Below are positions 46,235 to 56,373 of a stretch of DNA of 64,000 bases, in pieces (within the stretch, counting starts at the first letter, position 1; each line of letters begins with the position of its first letter). The stretch comes from Tubulanus polymorphus (lineage: Eukaryota; Nemertea; Palaeonemertea; Tubulaniformes; Tubulanidae), in the NCBI RefSeq assembly GCF_964204645.1, contig NC_134034.1:4498072-4562071 (forward strand), written 5' to 3'. The notes beneath the pieces are model-generated. The model was not told where the DNA came from, ran no database searches, and was given only the letters and a program-made list of their open reading frames with translations. The translations under genes and the position numbers were made by a program.

Positions 46235-48222
46235 TATGGAAGACCTCAGACGACATACGAGATATGAGATATAACATACGAGATATGAGATGCAACATAC
46301 GAGATACGACATATGACATACGAGATACGACTTATTTACAGTACGGGTGTCCGTCCGCTAGCGCCACCGCAGTGTATATTTTTCAACATCTACTCGGCGT
46401 ATACTACGACACGTGCGCAGGCAGTGGCGTATACATTAACTATGAATATCAATACGCGAAAAACGTTTCATTTGAAACTAAAAATATTTAAAGATATTCG
46501 ATCAACCACTCCCGGGGACCGGCTTCTCGCTGTGACGTCAGTGGGCCACTCTTAGTGTGAGACACCGATGGTCCGGTGATTCGAGTTGGCTCACGGGGCT
46601 ACAGCCCCTAAATCCACCAAAAACGCGTCAAATTCCATTTTTGAGTGTACAAAAATCCCTCAAAAAGAGTTAGCCACGGCCCTTCAAATTGGTGGTCATT
46701 AAGAATTGCGCCTAGTCAAGGGTTTAAACTCCGCGTTCGATCGAGGGTTTTCGATGAAGAATGAAAGATGTATGTATATTACGAATGCCGATGACCAAAG
46801 AGTCTTAAAAAAAGTCCGACACACGCGGAATCTGTTTAGAGTACTATGATTTCAACGAATGAATTGAAACATGGACATGAATTAAAAATACTAAAGATAT
46901 CATAAATTTATTGAATGAATTATTCATTAAATCATTATCAGAATGGAGTTCCATTGTATCACTCTCAGCTCCTGGCCCTAGTCCAGCTGATTCGTTTATC
47001 ACGACCATTTTTGCGACGGGTGCAAACGCACCATACGAGCAACGTTCCGGTGTTCCGCTAATTCCCTGTCTAAAGAAATGTTACTTGATATTTCCATGGA
47101 TCTCTTATCTTTACAAATGTAAGAGCTGTTGTGTTTTGCTGAAGACTTATTTATGTGGTTCCTGTACTTTTGTCAATAAACAGTTTTAAAACTGGCCATG
47201 ACAATTGATAAGAATGATCTTAAATTGGATTCTCCGATTATGAAAGTTATTCAGATTCAGCCATTGGCCCTTTTCATGAAAGATGTCAGAAAAGAAAGAT
47301 AGCCAAAAAGCACTCAGAATACACAAGTACCTAAATTGAACAAATTTTCAGGGGAGGACCCCAGACTATGGCTTCAGAAAGACAGTACCGCATACTGCCC
47401 TGGCGGTTAGCGAAAACTGGCCAGTCTCGACTCTCAATGGCTGGTCTAGTGGACTCACCAGTCTGCCCCAGTAGCTCGATAGGGATGGAATTTAGCTGGG
47501 GATTTCAAACCTTGAGAGAGAGCACGGGAGTTCTTAATCTGGATACCAGGGCGATGTACGGGTTCCCAGGTTGTTTGGGATTCAAGAACTCAGGCAGGGG
47601 TGTCAAACAGCGGAGGAGGGGTACAAGGGGGCCGGGATTTCCGGCTGCGGAATTTTTTTAGAATTTTGATTTCTGATGCAGAAAAGCAGGCGGTTACGGC
47701 GGGCGGTGAACAGTAGTTATTTTTTCTGCAGGCATTGAGTAACCGGAACCCCGGCTCCTGAACACCAGGCCGTTTTAAGACCAAAGGAAGACAAGAAATA
47801 GCATAATATTATGAACTTGAACAGTTTGATATCTTTTTAGTTTTGTGATTTGAAAAACTTTTCGTCGCCCGCGGGAGAAGAACGGCCGGCGGCGCGCCTA
47901 GTCCAGGGTGTTCACAGTATGGCCTAATATCGTTGTGTCCGGTCCAGGTGTCCATTATCCAAAAGAAATCTATTTCTGGTTTGAATAAAATGTTGACTAT
48001 GTTGGTTTTCATATAATTGACGATGACTGTACGCGTCACCATGTTAAACGATTTATATGCAGTAAATATTGAAAAAACATACACTGCGGTGGCGCCAGCG
48101 GACGGACACCCGTACTGTAAATAAGTCGTATCTCGTATGTCATTATGTCGTATCTCGTATGTTGCATCTCATATCTCGTATGTTATATCTCATATCTTGT
48201 ATGTCGTCTGAGGTCTTCCATA
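46235..48222. mobile_element. Foldback element with about 140-bp arms and 6-bp TSD
   Basis: The arms begin TATGGAAGACCTCAGACGAC and carry several TACGAGATA or TATGAGATA subrepeats, then TTATTTACAGTACGGGTGTC. The right arm is the inverse complement. CAAAAA flanks both ends (46229-46234 and 48223-48228). The 1.7-kb interior has no recognisable gene. Superfamily unknown; flanking DNA on both sides resembles an older repeat containing GACGGACGAAAAG. Confidence 0.82.
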
Positions 48223-49737
48223 CAAAAATGTGTAAAAAGTGTTGATTTTGGCGAACAACAATGGCTGCCAGTCGGCCATCTTGATTCTGACAGGGCCAGT
48301 TTTTGAGCTGAAGATGTGTCTAGGGTAGATACACGTGAAACCCAAATATCAAGACATTACATTGAAGCGTCTTCAAAACTTCCTGAAATAACTGATTTCC
48401 GTCTACGGACGGACGACGGACGAAAAGTGAACGCAATAGCTAAAGTCCCAAGTGGGCTAAAAATAATGTTCATTTAGTCATAGAAATTCATTGCCTTTTT
48501 GGAGTTTCTGTAATAATATTTGTTCTGCCCCAATTTTTATTACTGTATGAACCAATGATATGCTTTGTAAATATGATGTAATAAAATAAATTTGAATTAA
48601 ATTTGAACATGAGAATCAAGCATAACTTGTGTTTTTTCAACTTGTCTTACTTGTCTTTTGTTAACAGTTCCAGAGTTTCAATTACAATCAAATCCAAATT
48701 GGCTAAAAAGTGCATAGGACTAATTGAAATGAACGGTTAGTTACTGCAAACCTATTCCAGTGTTATGTCGATCGTGTTGAATCACTTTCCTTGAGTTGAA
48801 AGAATCAGATCTTCTATGGTACAACATCAGTCATCTTGGTGTTGACTGTCCTTGACCATCTAACTTTATGCGTTTGACATTGGAATTTAGCATCATACCC
48901 ATTTGAACTGCAAAATATTCATACAACATGAAACCCAACAGTACATGTATACAGTATTAATCAAACTTTCACCGATGTTGGATATTTGAATGAACATTAG
49001 GTTTATTTCAGTACTCTAAAGCAGGAAATAATAAGCCCAATCAATAGGCCCTATTCCCATTGGATCAATTATATAATGCGTACAGCTGTACCGTACACTT
49101 ATCAGTCAAGAATGGAGAAGTCGGTATACCAAACCTACGAACAGCAAAATGTACAGGCCTACAATGATTTCTGGTAATACAAGCCGTGACCACATGAACG
49201 TTTTGGTTTGACTATTAATGTCAGCAGGTCAGAGAAGGCCTGGCCAAACTTAATCACAAGGCTCAAATCAATTAGCCTTTCTGCGTGTGAATATTTCACT
49301 GTATTGTTTTAAAAATAGGCCTATCGAGTGAATTAGTACATAGACTGAATTAGACTTTAGGCTAGTCCTGACCAAATCCTATCCATATTATAATGGCACC
49401 AGTTATAGTAACATCACTGTAGCGCCGACGAGAGGGAAAAAGTTGTGTTTGTAGTACATAGGCATGGTAGGCTTGTCGTACTCACTTAATACTTAAAACG
49501 CTGTTGTTACCTGTACGTGACTGTACGGTGATTTCTACAGGTTAGCCATATGTGAGTACGTTGACGCTCAGACTTGCAATATTGGGATTCGAAACCAAAC
49601 GAAAAAAAATCCAGTAGTAGTCCAGTGATTTACCCACTGTAACGTAACTGGTGGGTGGATGAAATTTGATTTACAAATAGCCTAGCCTCACCTAACCCAA
49701 ACTCTATTCTTTTACGCATGCGCGTTTGCAGATTATA

Positions 49738-50076
49738 GGAACTCACGTACAGCGTTTTTAGGGAACTCACGTACGGTTAACCTGTGGATATCACCGTACA
49801 GTCACGTACGCGTTACAATTTCGTACTTAAAATGGTATTGGCTACTAGGAACTCACGTACGGCGTAAGTAGGGAACTCACGTATGGTTAACCTGTGGATA
49901 TCACCGTACAGTCACGTACGCGTTACAGTTTCGTACATAAAATGGTATTGGCTACTAGGAACTCACGTATGGCATTATAGACTTAGTAGGGACCTCCGGT
50001 ACGCGGTTAACCTGTGGAGATCACCGTACAGTCACGTGCGGTTAACAACTACGTACTTAAAATGGCATTGGCTTCT
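49738..50076 (+). repeat. Three tandem repeats of about 110 bp
   Basis: Each unit contains GGAACTCACGTA, GGTTAACCTGTGGATATCAC, CGTACAGTCACGTACG and AAAATGGTATTGGCTACTA. Starts are near 49738, 49848 and 49957. A diverged inverse copy (CTGTACGGTGATTTCTACAG) lies near 49,520. The plus-strand open frame here simply translates the repeat. Confidence 0.88.
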
Positions 50077-50892
50077 ATATAATAGGCCTATAGACAAATA
50101 AATACCGGTAGGCTTTCTTATAATCTTAGCTTCCACAATTCACAACCGAACCAACTGACCAACCAGTATATTTAGTCCCAGTACGCACCAACCGGCACAG
50201 GCCTAACACTGTTTGTCAACTGTGTGTACCGTTGTAGGCTATCGATAATCACCTGATACTTTTCTGTCGTTTGTTTTCTCTCTGAGACGAACACGACCGT
50301 AATTCTAGTAGCCTTCCGCGACTCAACGACCTTGATTCAAACTTGATCAATTCAAAGTCTGTTTATTGACGCTTTTGGTTACATGAACTGATCAGCAATA
50401 TACTTAAATAAAACAACCGGAATAACAAGAAATCAAAAACATTAACGAGGTAACAAACAAATGTCCGTAAACCTGTCAGACACGCGAACGCCGGACTCGT
50501 AAACTCTTGGACTCGGACCCGCTGAGCAATAAATTCATAAAATTGACTTTGAAATTGATTGTGGAGAAGAGAGGGAATTATTCGATAGCTCTTCCTCGAA
50601 AAGAAGAGAGAAATATCGGTATGAAAACACAACATGGCTACTAATTGAATGGAGCCAAATTTCCGATGTTTACGGCTCGACAGTGCCTTTATAACGTAGA
50701 TTTATCAAAATTCCCATGCAGTATCTGGAGATTGAAGTGAGCTGAAGGATATCATACGGATTGTATCGGCGACAGCGGTAAGGTAAGGAAGCCTTTACAC
50801 TTTTAACAAAAACTATGTGAAAAAGGGAAAAAAAAAAAAAATAATAATCACGCGAATTTCAATAGGGTTTTCTGTGAAGAAACAGAAAACCC

Positions 50893-50957
50893 TAATAATA
50901 TGGATTTTAGGTGGAACTGTTATTGTTATATTTGTAGAGTATAGGTTTACTAATTAG
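50893..50957 (+). pseudogene. 3' part of the split Polinton membrane protein
   Basis: Immediately after the insertion the plus strand reads WILGGTVIVIFVEYRFTN then TAG. This is a single membrane segment suited to the C-terminus of the gene truncated at 45,320. The next late-type start module begins four bases later. Confidence 0.6.
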
Positions 50958-50960
50958 TAA

Positions 50961-50977
50961 TTTTTTTTGCTAAATAA
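50961..50977 (+). promoter_or_regulatory. Late-type start module (T8, 9 nt, ATG)
   Basis: TTTTTTTTGCTAAATAA precedes ATG at 50978. Confidence 0.68.
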
Positions 50978-51404
50978 ATGGATGATAATATTGATATTAT
51001 TCCTCATGATATAAATAAAACTAAATTAAAAACATATTTAGAAAAACAAATATTAGAATTTGAAAGTGACATAAAGATTAAAAAGAAAAAATATTTAAAA
51101 AGTAAAATTATATATTATTTGATTATAAGTGGTTCGGTTACAATTAGTTCTGTAATAACATTTCTAGCAATATTCAGTCCATTAACACCTTTAGCTATAT
51201 CAATTGGTGTATTAGGATTAAGTTCAAGTGTATTAACTGGTATAAGTTCAAAATTAAATATAAAAAGTAATAAACAAAAAAATTAAAACTAATATAAAAG
51301 AAATTAATAAATTAAAGAATACACTAGATTATATAATAAGTTTAAATGGTCATATAACAGTTAAAGAACAAGATAAATTATTAAAAGAATTAATAAATTA
51401 TTAA
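50978..51404 (+). pseudogene. Polinton two-segment membrane protein, one frameshift
   Basis: An N-terminal charged helix (LKTYLEKQILEFESDIKIKK) is followed by two hydrophobic stretches (YYLIISGSVTISSVITFLAI; LTPLAISIGVLGLSSSVLTG) and a basic tail. The frame ends early at 51286 in an A-run (near 51,275-51,286). The alternative frame continues with INKLKNTLDYIISLNGHITV to TAA at 51402. So a one-base slip in a homopolymer broke a protein of about 140 residues. Probably a virion or host-membrane protein; no named family. Confidence 0.65.
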
Positions 51405-51420
51405 TTTTTTTATTATATAA
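51405..51420 (+). promoter_or_regulatory. Late-type start module (T7, 9 nt, ATG)
   Basis: TTTTTTTATTATATAA precedes ATG at 51421. Confidence 0.68.
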
Positions 51421-52507
51421 ATGGTAGATAGTTTTCCAAAAGCTTTCCAATATAATAAATCAATTAAATATAATATTCCAGCAATAGATTTTAATAAAGA
51501 TATTTCATATAGAAATGAAGTTTTAAATTCATTAATTGATTTATATATTTATGTTACTGAAAGTAATAATTTTCATGTAAAGATGGAAAATATATTTCAT
51601 GTGAATACAATTAATTTCAAAAATTTAAATGAGGCAAAACAATGGTTATTAAAATCTAATATGAAGTATTGGCAGAACCAATTAAATTTTGCTGTTTATT
51701 GCGCAACAACAGGATGTGGAATTAGTTGGAATGATCATTTAAATAAACCAAGTTTACCACTGATGTTATCACTTTTTAGATTTCATACTTATTTTCAAAT
51801 AAAATTAATATTAGATGAATTAGAATGTCCTTTACCAGGTTCTTTACCAGACTTATTTTAAAGAATTGAATAATAATATTAATTTTTCTAAGTTTTATAA
51901 AATATGTAATGAATTAAATATTAATTCAAATAAAGATTTTAGATCAAAAATTGGAACAATGGGTGGATTAGGAATATTGTATACTAAACAATTTGGAAAA
52001 ATAATAACAAATTCAGATATAAGAACACTAAACTGGAATGAATTACCAAAATATTATAATAATATACAACAACGAAACAATAATGGTTGGGTTAATTTCA
52101 TTTTAGAAAATAGTGAAGGTTTTACTAAAGCTGGAATACAAATAATAAATCAATCTATTAGAACTTATTTGATATGGATTTTAGGTGCACAAGTTGAAAC
52201 AAGATCCCCAATAATTGGAAATGATAACACTTCATTCGATGCGCAGAAACAATTCAAAGTATTATTTTTTATTTCAATTCATAATGATAAAAATAGATCG
52301 ATTCCAGAAAACATTGTAAGATATCAAAATTATTTAGATAAATCACATATTAGATTAAATTATTGTATAGGCCCTAATCTATTAATTATTTCTAATGATT
52401 TAGTATTAAAGATGGGAAATATAATTGGTTATAATAATCTAATTAAAACTGCAACAATAAATAATTCATTTGGATTGAATGATATAGATAAAAAGATTAA
52501 AAAATAA
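51421..52507 (+). pseudogene. Conserved Polinton structural-type protein, one frameshift
   Basis: About 360 residues in two frames, joined near 51,855-51,862. The first ends LECPLPGSLPDLF and the second resumes with LNNNINFSKFYKICNELNIN. Marker stretches are FAVYCATTGCGISWNDHL, SLFRFHTYFQIKLILDEL, INQSIRTYLIWILGAQVETR followed by SPIIGNDNTSFDAQKQF, and YCIGPNLLIISNDLVLKMGN. I recognise this as a family repeatedly found in metazoan Polintons, probably a virion component, but cannot assign it to PX, PY or another named protein. The stop TAA overlaps the ATG of the next gene (TAATG). Confidence 0.75.
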
Positions 52508-52743
52508 TGGAAGGTGAAAAAAATAAAAAACACATTCAATCAACTGAAACTAAAACTAATAATATTAAATTAAATAATGATTCTAAAATGAAAGATTACA
52601 ATACATCAGAAAATATAAAAACTGATAATATTCAACATGAAATAATTAAACTAAATGATGATAATAAATCCCATGAAAATACTAAATTAGCTTTAACTTG
52701 TATAGGAATTGTAATCGGAGGAATATTATATTTTAAATTTTAA
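52507..52743 (+). CDS. Small tail-anchored membrane protein, 78 aa, intact
   Basis: A very Lys/Asn/Asp-rich soluble part ends in a single C-terminal membrane segment (ALTCIGIVIGGILYFKF). The start overlaps the stop of the upstream gene by one base, so it is translationally coupled or shares its transcript, and it lacks its own T-run module. Layout resembles the degraded protein at 57.9-58.2 kb. No family named. Confidence 0.6.
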   Translation: MEGEKNKKHIQSTETKTNNIKLNNDSKMKDYNTSENIKTDNIQHEIIKLNDDNKSHENTKLALTCIGIVIGGILYFKF

Positions 52744-52759
52744 TTTTTTTATTATGTAA
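52744..52759 (+). promoter_or_regulatory. Late-type start module (T7, 9 nt, ATG)
   Basis: TTTTTTTATTATGTAA precedes ATG at 52760. Confidence 0.68.
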
Positions 52760-53750
52760 ATGGCAGAAGGTGGAGAAGATATTCCATTGGATCCTTTAGA
52801 TGAACCCGGTATAAGTGATGAACAACAACCTGATTTTGATGAAACAAGTTTTAGTAATGATAATAAATCAGAATATAATACTAATTTAGGTGAAGATGAT
52901 GATTATTACCATTTAAAAATCCATTTAAAAATCCAAATCCTACTGACGTTGATCCAGAAACATCGAGAAGAGATATTCAACAAATTGATAATGATTCAAG
53001 TCAATTACAATTAACATTTGAAAAAAAAATTGATAGATTAAGAGATTCAGAAGAAGAGATGAATAGTACTGGAATAAATCGAATACTATCTTTACTAGAA
53101 AAAGGATTACTTGATTTAACTGATGAAGAATTAAAAGAATTTCCCGAACCAGCATGTAGAGAAATTAAAGGTATTTAAGAATCATCTGATGATATTGCTA
53201 ATATTAAGATGAGATTTTATAAAGAACCATCTTAGAAAAAGAATTAGCTAATGCAGATAAAGAATTAAAACAATTAGAATTAAATAGAGATCATCAAGTA
53301 GTTTATGAAGCTGATTTTGAAAGCAGAAATTTAGCTTTAGTAAAAAAAATAGATGATTTAGAATATAACATAGAATTACAAAAAAAGAAGAAAGAGATAC
53401 ATTATTAAAATCATATGATCTTAATCATATTAAAAAATTAAAAGTTATTTTTAAAGATTTGTTGATAAAACCAAATTTTAAAATATCATTAAAAGATAGA
53501 ATAAAATTATTATTTAAACTAGAAGGTATATAATTCTTTCAATTCTAACAGCTGTAACTATGGTATTTACAACAATAGGTTTAGCAATATCAAATGCTTT
53601 GAAATCTACTCCTACTCCCAATAAACCAGATAAACCCCCGAATGATAATAATTCTATACAAGATAAAGTTAAGGACATATTATTTTATTTTTAATTACAG
53701 TTGTAAGTGCTATTATTTTTGGGCTAGTAAACATGATAAAAAATGAATAA
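52760..53750 (+). pseudogene. Polinton coiled-coil/membrane structural protein, multiply broken
   Basis: An acidic N-terminus (EDIPLDPLDEPGISDEQQPD) is followed, in shifting frames, by coiled-coil segments (LQLTFEKKIDRLRDSEEEMN; LEKELANADKELKQLELNR; ALVKKIDDLEYNIELQKK). A C-terminal hydrophobic/Pro-rich part follows (ILTAVTMVFTTIGLAISNAL, then TPTPNKPDKPPNDNN). This architecture recurs in Polintons beside the capsid gene. Stops occur at 53012, about 53,176 and 53,233, with frameshifts between. The end is uncertain because the last segment is degraded. Confidence 0.65.
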
Positions 53751-53754
53751 TTAA

Positions 53755-53770
53755 TTTTTTTGTTAAATAA
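53755..53770 (+). promoter_or_regulatory. Late-type start module of the major capsid gene (T7, 9 nt, ATG)
   Basis: TTTTTTTGTTAAATAA precedes ATG at 53771. It is the same pattern as six other modules in the element. Confidence 0.7.
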
Positions 53771-55016
53771 ATGAGTGGGAGTTATATCAATCCTTCTAAG
53801 AATAATAGAATATCTAATGCTATTAAAGCAGAAAGATCACATCATATAATTACTCATAACCCTTCTAATATTAATCCCGATGAAACTTTATATGTTAGAA
53901 TTCCTAGATTAACACAAAATACTTTTTATGTTCCAAATAGTATTTATTTATCAGCCGATATAAAAGTAATCGGTAATAATAATAATTATGTTGTTGATAA
54001 TGTTGGAAGATATTCGATTAAAAAGTTAACTATAAAGATTGGTCCAGAAACAGTTTTCTCATTAGATGATTATAATTTATTTATGCATTATAAAGATTTA
54101 TGGTTAACTAAAGAAAATAGAAATAATATGATATTTCAAGGCATCCAATCAGAAAACCAAAATAAATTAAGATGAGAAGCACATAATGCAATATTAACTA
54201 ATTCTATAGATAAATTGATAAAAAGTATATATGGAAGCAAATATAAAATTCCATTAGACTTTGAATTGATAAATAACAATGCACCTTTATATAAATACGC
54301 AATTCAAGAAGACGTTATATTCGAAATAACATTTGCTCCTGTAAATGAAATTGTAATATCTAGCGTTAATAAAGATATGAGTAAAATTATCGAATATATG
54401 TTTAGAATATGACACAGTAACTGATGAAAATATTTCAAGTATAATTCAAACTAAATACAATCAAGGATTTTCATTATAATATGATTATATTGATAAATTT
54501 AAAACCGTAACTATTAATGCAAATGATGAAATTATTAATGAGAATATTAACTTCCCAAGAAGATCTATTAAAGGCATACTAATATTTTTTACCATTGCAA
54601 CATATACTAATGGCGCAATAAATGTTGATAATTATTATAATCCTGAAATAACAAAAGTAGAAATAACTATCGAAGGAATAGCAAATAAAATATTTTGTCA
54701 AGGAATGAAAATGATTGATCAGTGGCCAGAAATTAGAAAACATTTTATGAATGAAAAAGTAAAATCATCTGAAAATTGTAACATTAATCAAATTGATCAT
54801 TATACCGGTAATAAATATGCATTATGGTTAGATTTTAGAACAACAGAGGATAATTCATTACATGGATCTGGAAAAAAATTACAAAACACTAAAGATGGAA
54901 TACAATTATTCATGACAAAGAATAAAGGAATCAAAAATTTTAAAATGCACATTTATGTTATATCTGACGCACAATTAAATATTGTAAATTCGCAATTAGA
55001 TAGTGTTATGTATTAA
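53771..55016 (+). pseudogene. Polinton major capsid protein (double jelly roll), broken
   Basis: This would form the hexon-like capsomers of a Polinton virion. Recognisable blocks are DETLYVRIPRLTQNTFYVPN, VDNVGRYSIKKLTIKIGPET, KYKIPLDFELINNN, INENINFPRRSIKGILIFFT and, near the end, DHYTGNKYALWLDFRT, DNSLHGSGKKLQNTKDGIQ and VISDAQLNIVNSQLDSV. The last three are strong signatures of metazoan Polinton capsids. Length (about 415 codons) is normal. It is disrupted by TGA at 54173-54175, a frame change before 54,412 and TAA at 54477-54479, so no capsid can be made from this copy. Confidence 0.88.
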
Positions 55017-55024
55017 AATTTTAA

Positions 55025-55048
55025 CTTTAATAAAAATATATATAATAA
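55025..55048 (+). promoter_or_regulatory. Early-type start module
   Basis: CTTTAATAAAAATATATA then TAATAA precedes ATG at 55049, near-identical to the module at 56374. Confidence 0.65.
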
Positions 55049-55881
55049 ATGGAAGGTGGTAAAGTATATAAACATATTCCATATATCGATACACATGAAA
55101 ATAATGATGGTTTATATTATGTAATACCTTGTAATATAGCTTCGATATTTGATCCTATTTTCAAAATTTATGAAACTAAACTAATAGAAATCGATAATAA
55201 TAAAAGTGAAGTTGTTGATAATTTGAGTAATGTAATTGATAATAATGTAATACATTCTACATCTAATAATGTAATACCTTCTACATCTAATAATGTAATA
55301 CCTTCTACATCTAATAATGTAATACCTACTACATCTAATAATGTAATACCTTCTACATCTAATAATGAAATAATATTAAATGTTAGTGAAAATAGAAATT
55401 ATTGTGGATATTGTAAAGGTGAATATTCAAACGTTCCATCAAATTGGAATAAACATATGAATACAAATTCACATATTACTAATGTAATATATCGTGTTGG
55501 TATAAGAGAATTTATAGAACACCCATTTAGATATGTTACAAAGTTTGTTTCAAATCAAAAAGTAAATGGTGAAAAAATATATGAAGATTTATTATTAGCA
55601 ACACCTAATAAAGATGAATTAGATATAACCGATGCTAATGAAATATTAGGATCAAACACTGTAAATGAAATATTAGGAGCAAACACTAATAAAGATTCTA
55701 TAAAACATAAAGTAGAAAATAATGATAAATTTGATTGGATGAATAAGCATAACAATGAAACAACTATTGACGATGCGGTAAAAAAGGTGCAAAATAAGTA
55801 TAAAATAATAGAGAATTTGAAGAAGAAAATTCGGTAGAGAATTTGAATAAATTGTTAGGGTCTGATGATGAAAGTGATTAA
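55049..55881 (+). CDS. Single zinc-finger protein with NNVIPSTS repeats, C-terminus possibly shifted
   Basis: The N-terminus contains YYVIPCNIASIFDP, followed by five 8-residue repeats (NNVIPSTS type), then one U1/C2H2-like finger (CGYCKGEYSNVPSNWNKH, H) and a charged C-terminus with two NEILG motifs. The open frame stops at 55837. A one-base shift nearby would add VENLNKLLGSDDESD to TAA at 55879-55881, an acidic tail looking original. The early-type module suggests expression with the polymerase. It may bind nucleic acid; no named family. Confidence 0.6.
55241..55360 (+). repeat. Five tandem 24-bp coding repeats
   Basis: Units AATAATGTAATACC followed by TTCTACATCT (small variants) encode the NNVIPSTS octapeptide. 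The multiple-of-three period keeps the frame. Confidence 0.95.
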
Positions 55882-55912
55882 GATATTAATTATATTTAAC
55901 ACAAATAATAAT

Positions 55913-56211
55913 ATTGGTTGAAAATTGTATAAAATAATAGTAAATAAAAAAGGGGGTTTTAAGTATTTAAGGTATTTAAGGTATCTAATACATATCTAAT
56001 ACAATCTAATACATAAAATATCTTATTTTATAAACTGATATTCATATGGAAATTGAAACCTCATTAATAATAAATAACCTTTATTATTTTCAAACTTATT
56101 CATATATTAGTTGAAAAAATAAAAATAAATTGGTTGAAAATTGTATAAATAATATTTATTTTTAAAAAGGGGGTTTTAAGTATTTAAGGTATCCAATAGG
56201 GTATCTAATAG
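55913..56211 (+). repeat. Two direct copies of an intergenic block
   Basis: ATTGGTTGAAAATTGTATAA through GGGGGTTTTAAGTATTTAAG and TATCTAATA occurs at 55913-55991 and again at 56129-56211. The block is non-coding and contains GTATTTAAGG and GTATCTAATA subrepeats. Its position between the two early-type genes suggests a regulatory or replication role; unproven. Confidence 0.75.
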
Positions 56212-56227
56212 GGTATATTTTAAACAT

Positions 56228-56373
56228 ATTTCAATATTTATATTTGTATGAGTTAGATTTTTAAACATTAAAAGTGTTAGTAAAGTTTTATTGAAATAAT
56301 TCATATATATTCATGAATAACATATAAATGAATAACTTCTAAAATCAATTTAGTAAAAAAATATATATAATAA
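56228..56373 (+). promoter_or_regulatory. Duplicated regulatory block and early-type start module of HNH gene
   Basis: 56228-56300 repeats the block upstream of the polymerase gene (39015-39089). It ends in TTTAGTAAAAAAATATATA then TAATAA before ATG at 56374. Confidence 0.68.

Larger units (their letters stand above)
45321..50892. mobile_element. 5.6-kb composite insertion inside the Polinton
   Basis: The AT-rich Polinton composition and gene order stop at about 45,321 and resume at 50,893 within the same split gene. Near the edges lie GGGTTTTCTGT (45330-45340) and its inverse complement ACAGAAAACCC (50882-50892), plausibly terminal repeats; a duplication was not clear. Inside are a foldback element (46,235-48,222), a 110-bp triple repeat and a possible LINE 3' tail near 48,480-48,605. 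No coding gene is recognised. Confidence 0.7.

Noticed and set aside
49883-50101. Open frame over the 110-bp repeats
   Set aside because: It is repeat translation without independent coding evidence.
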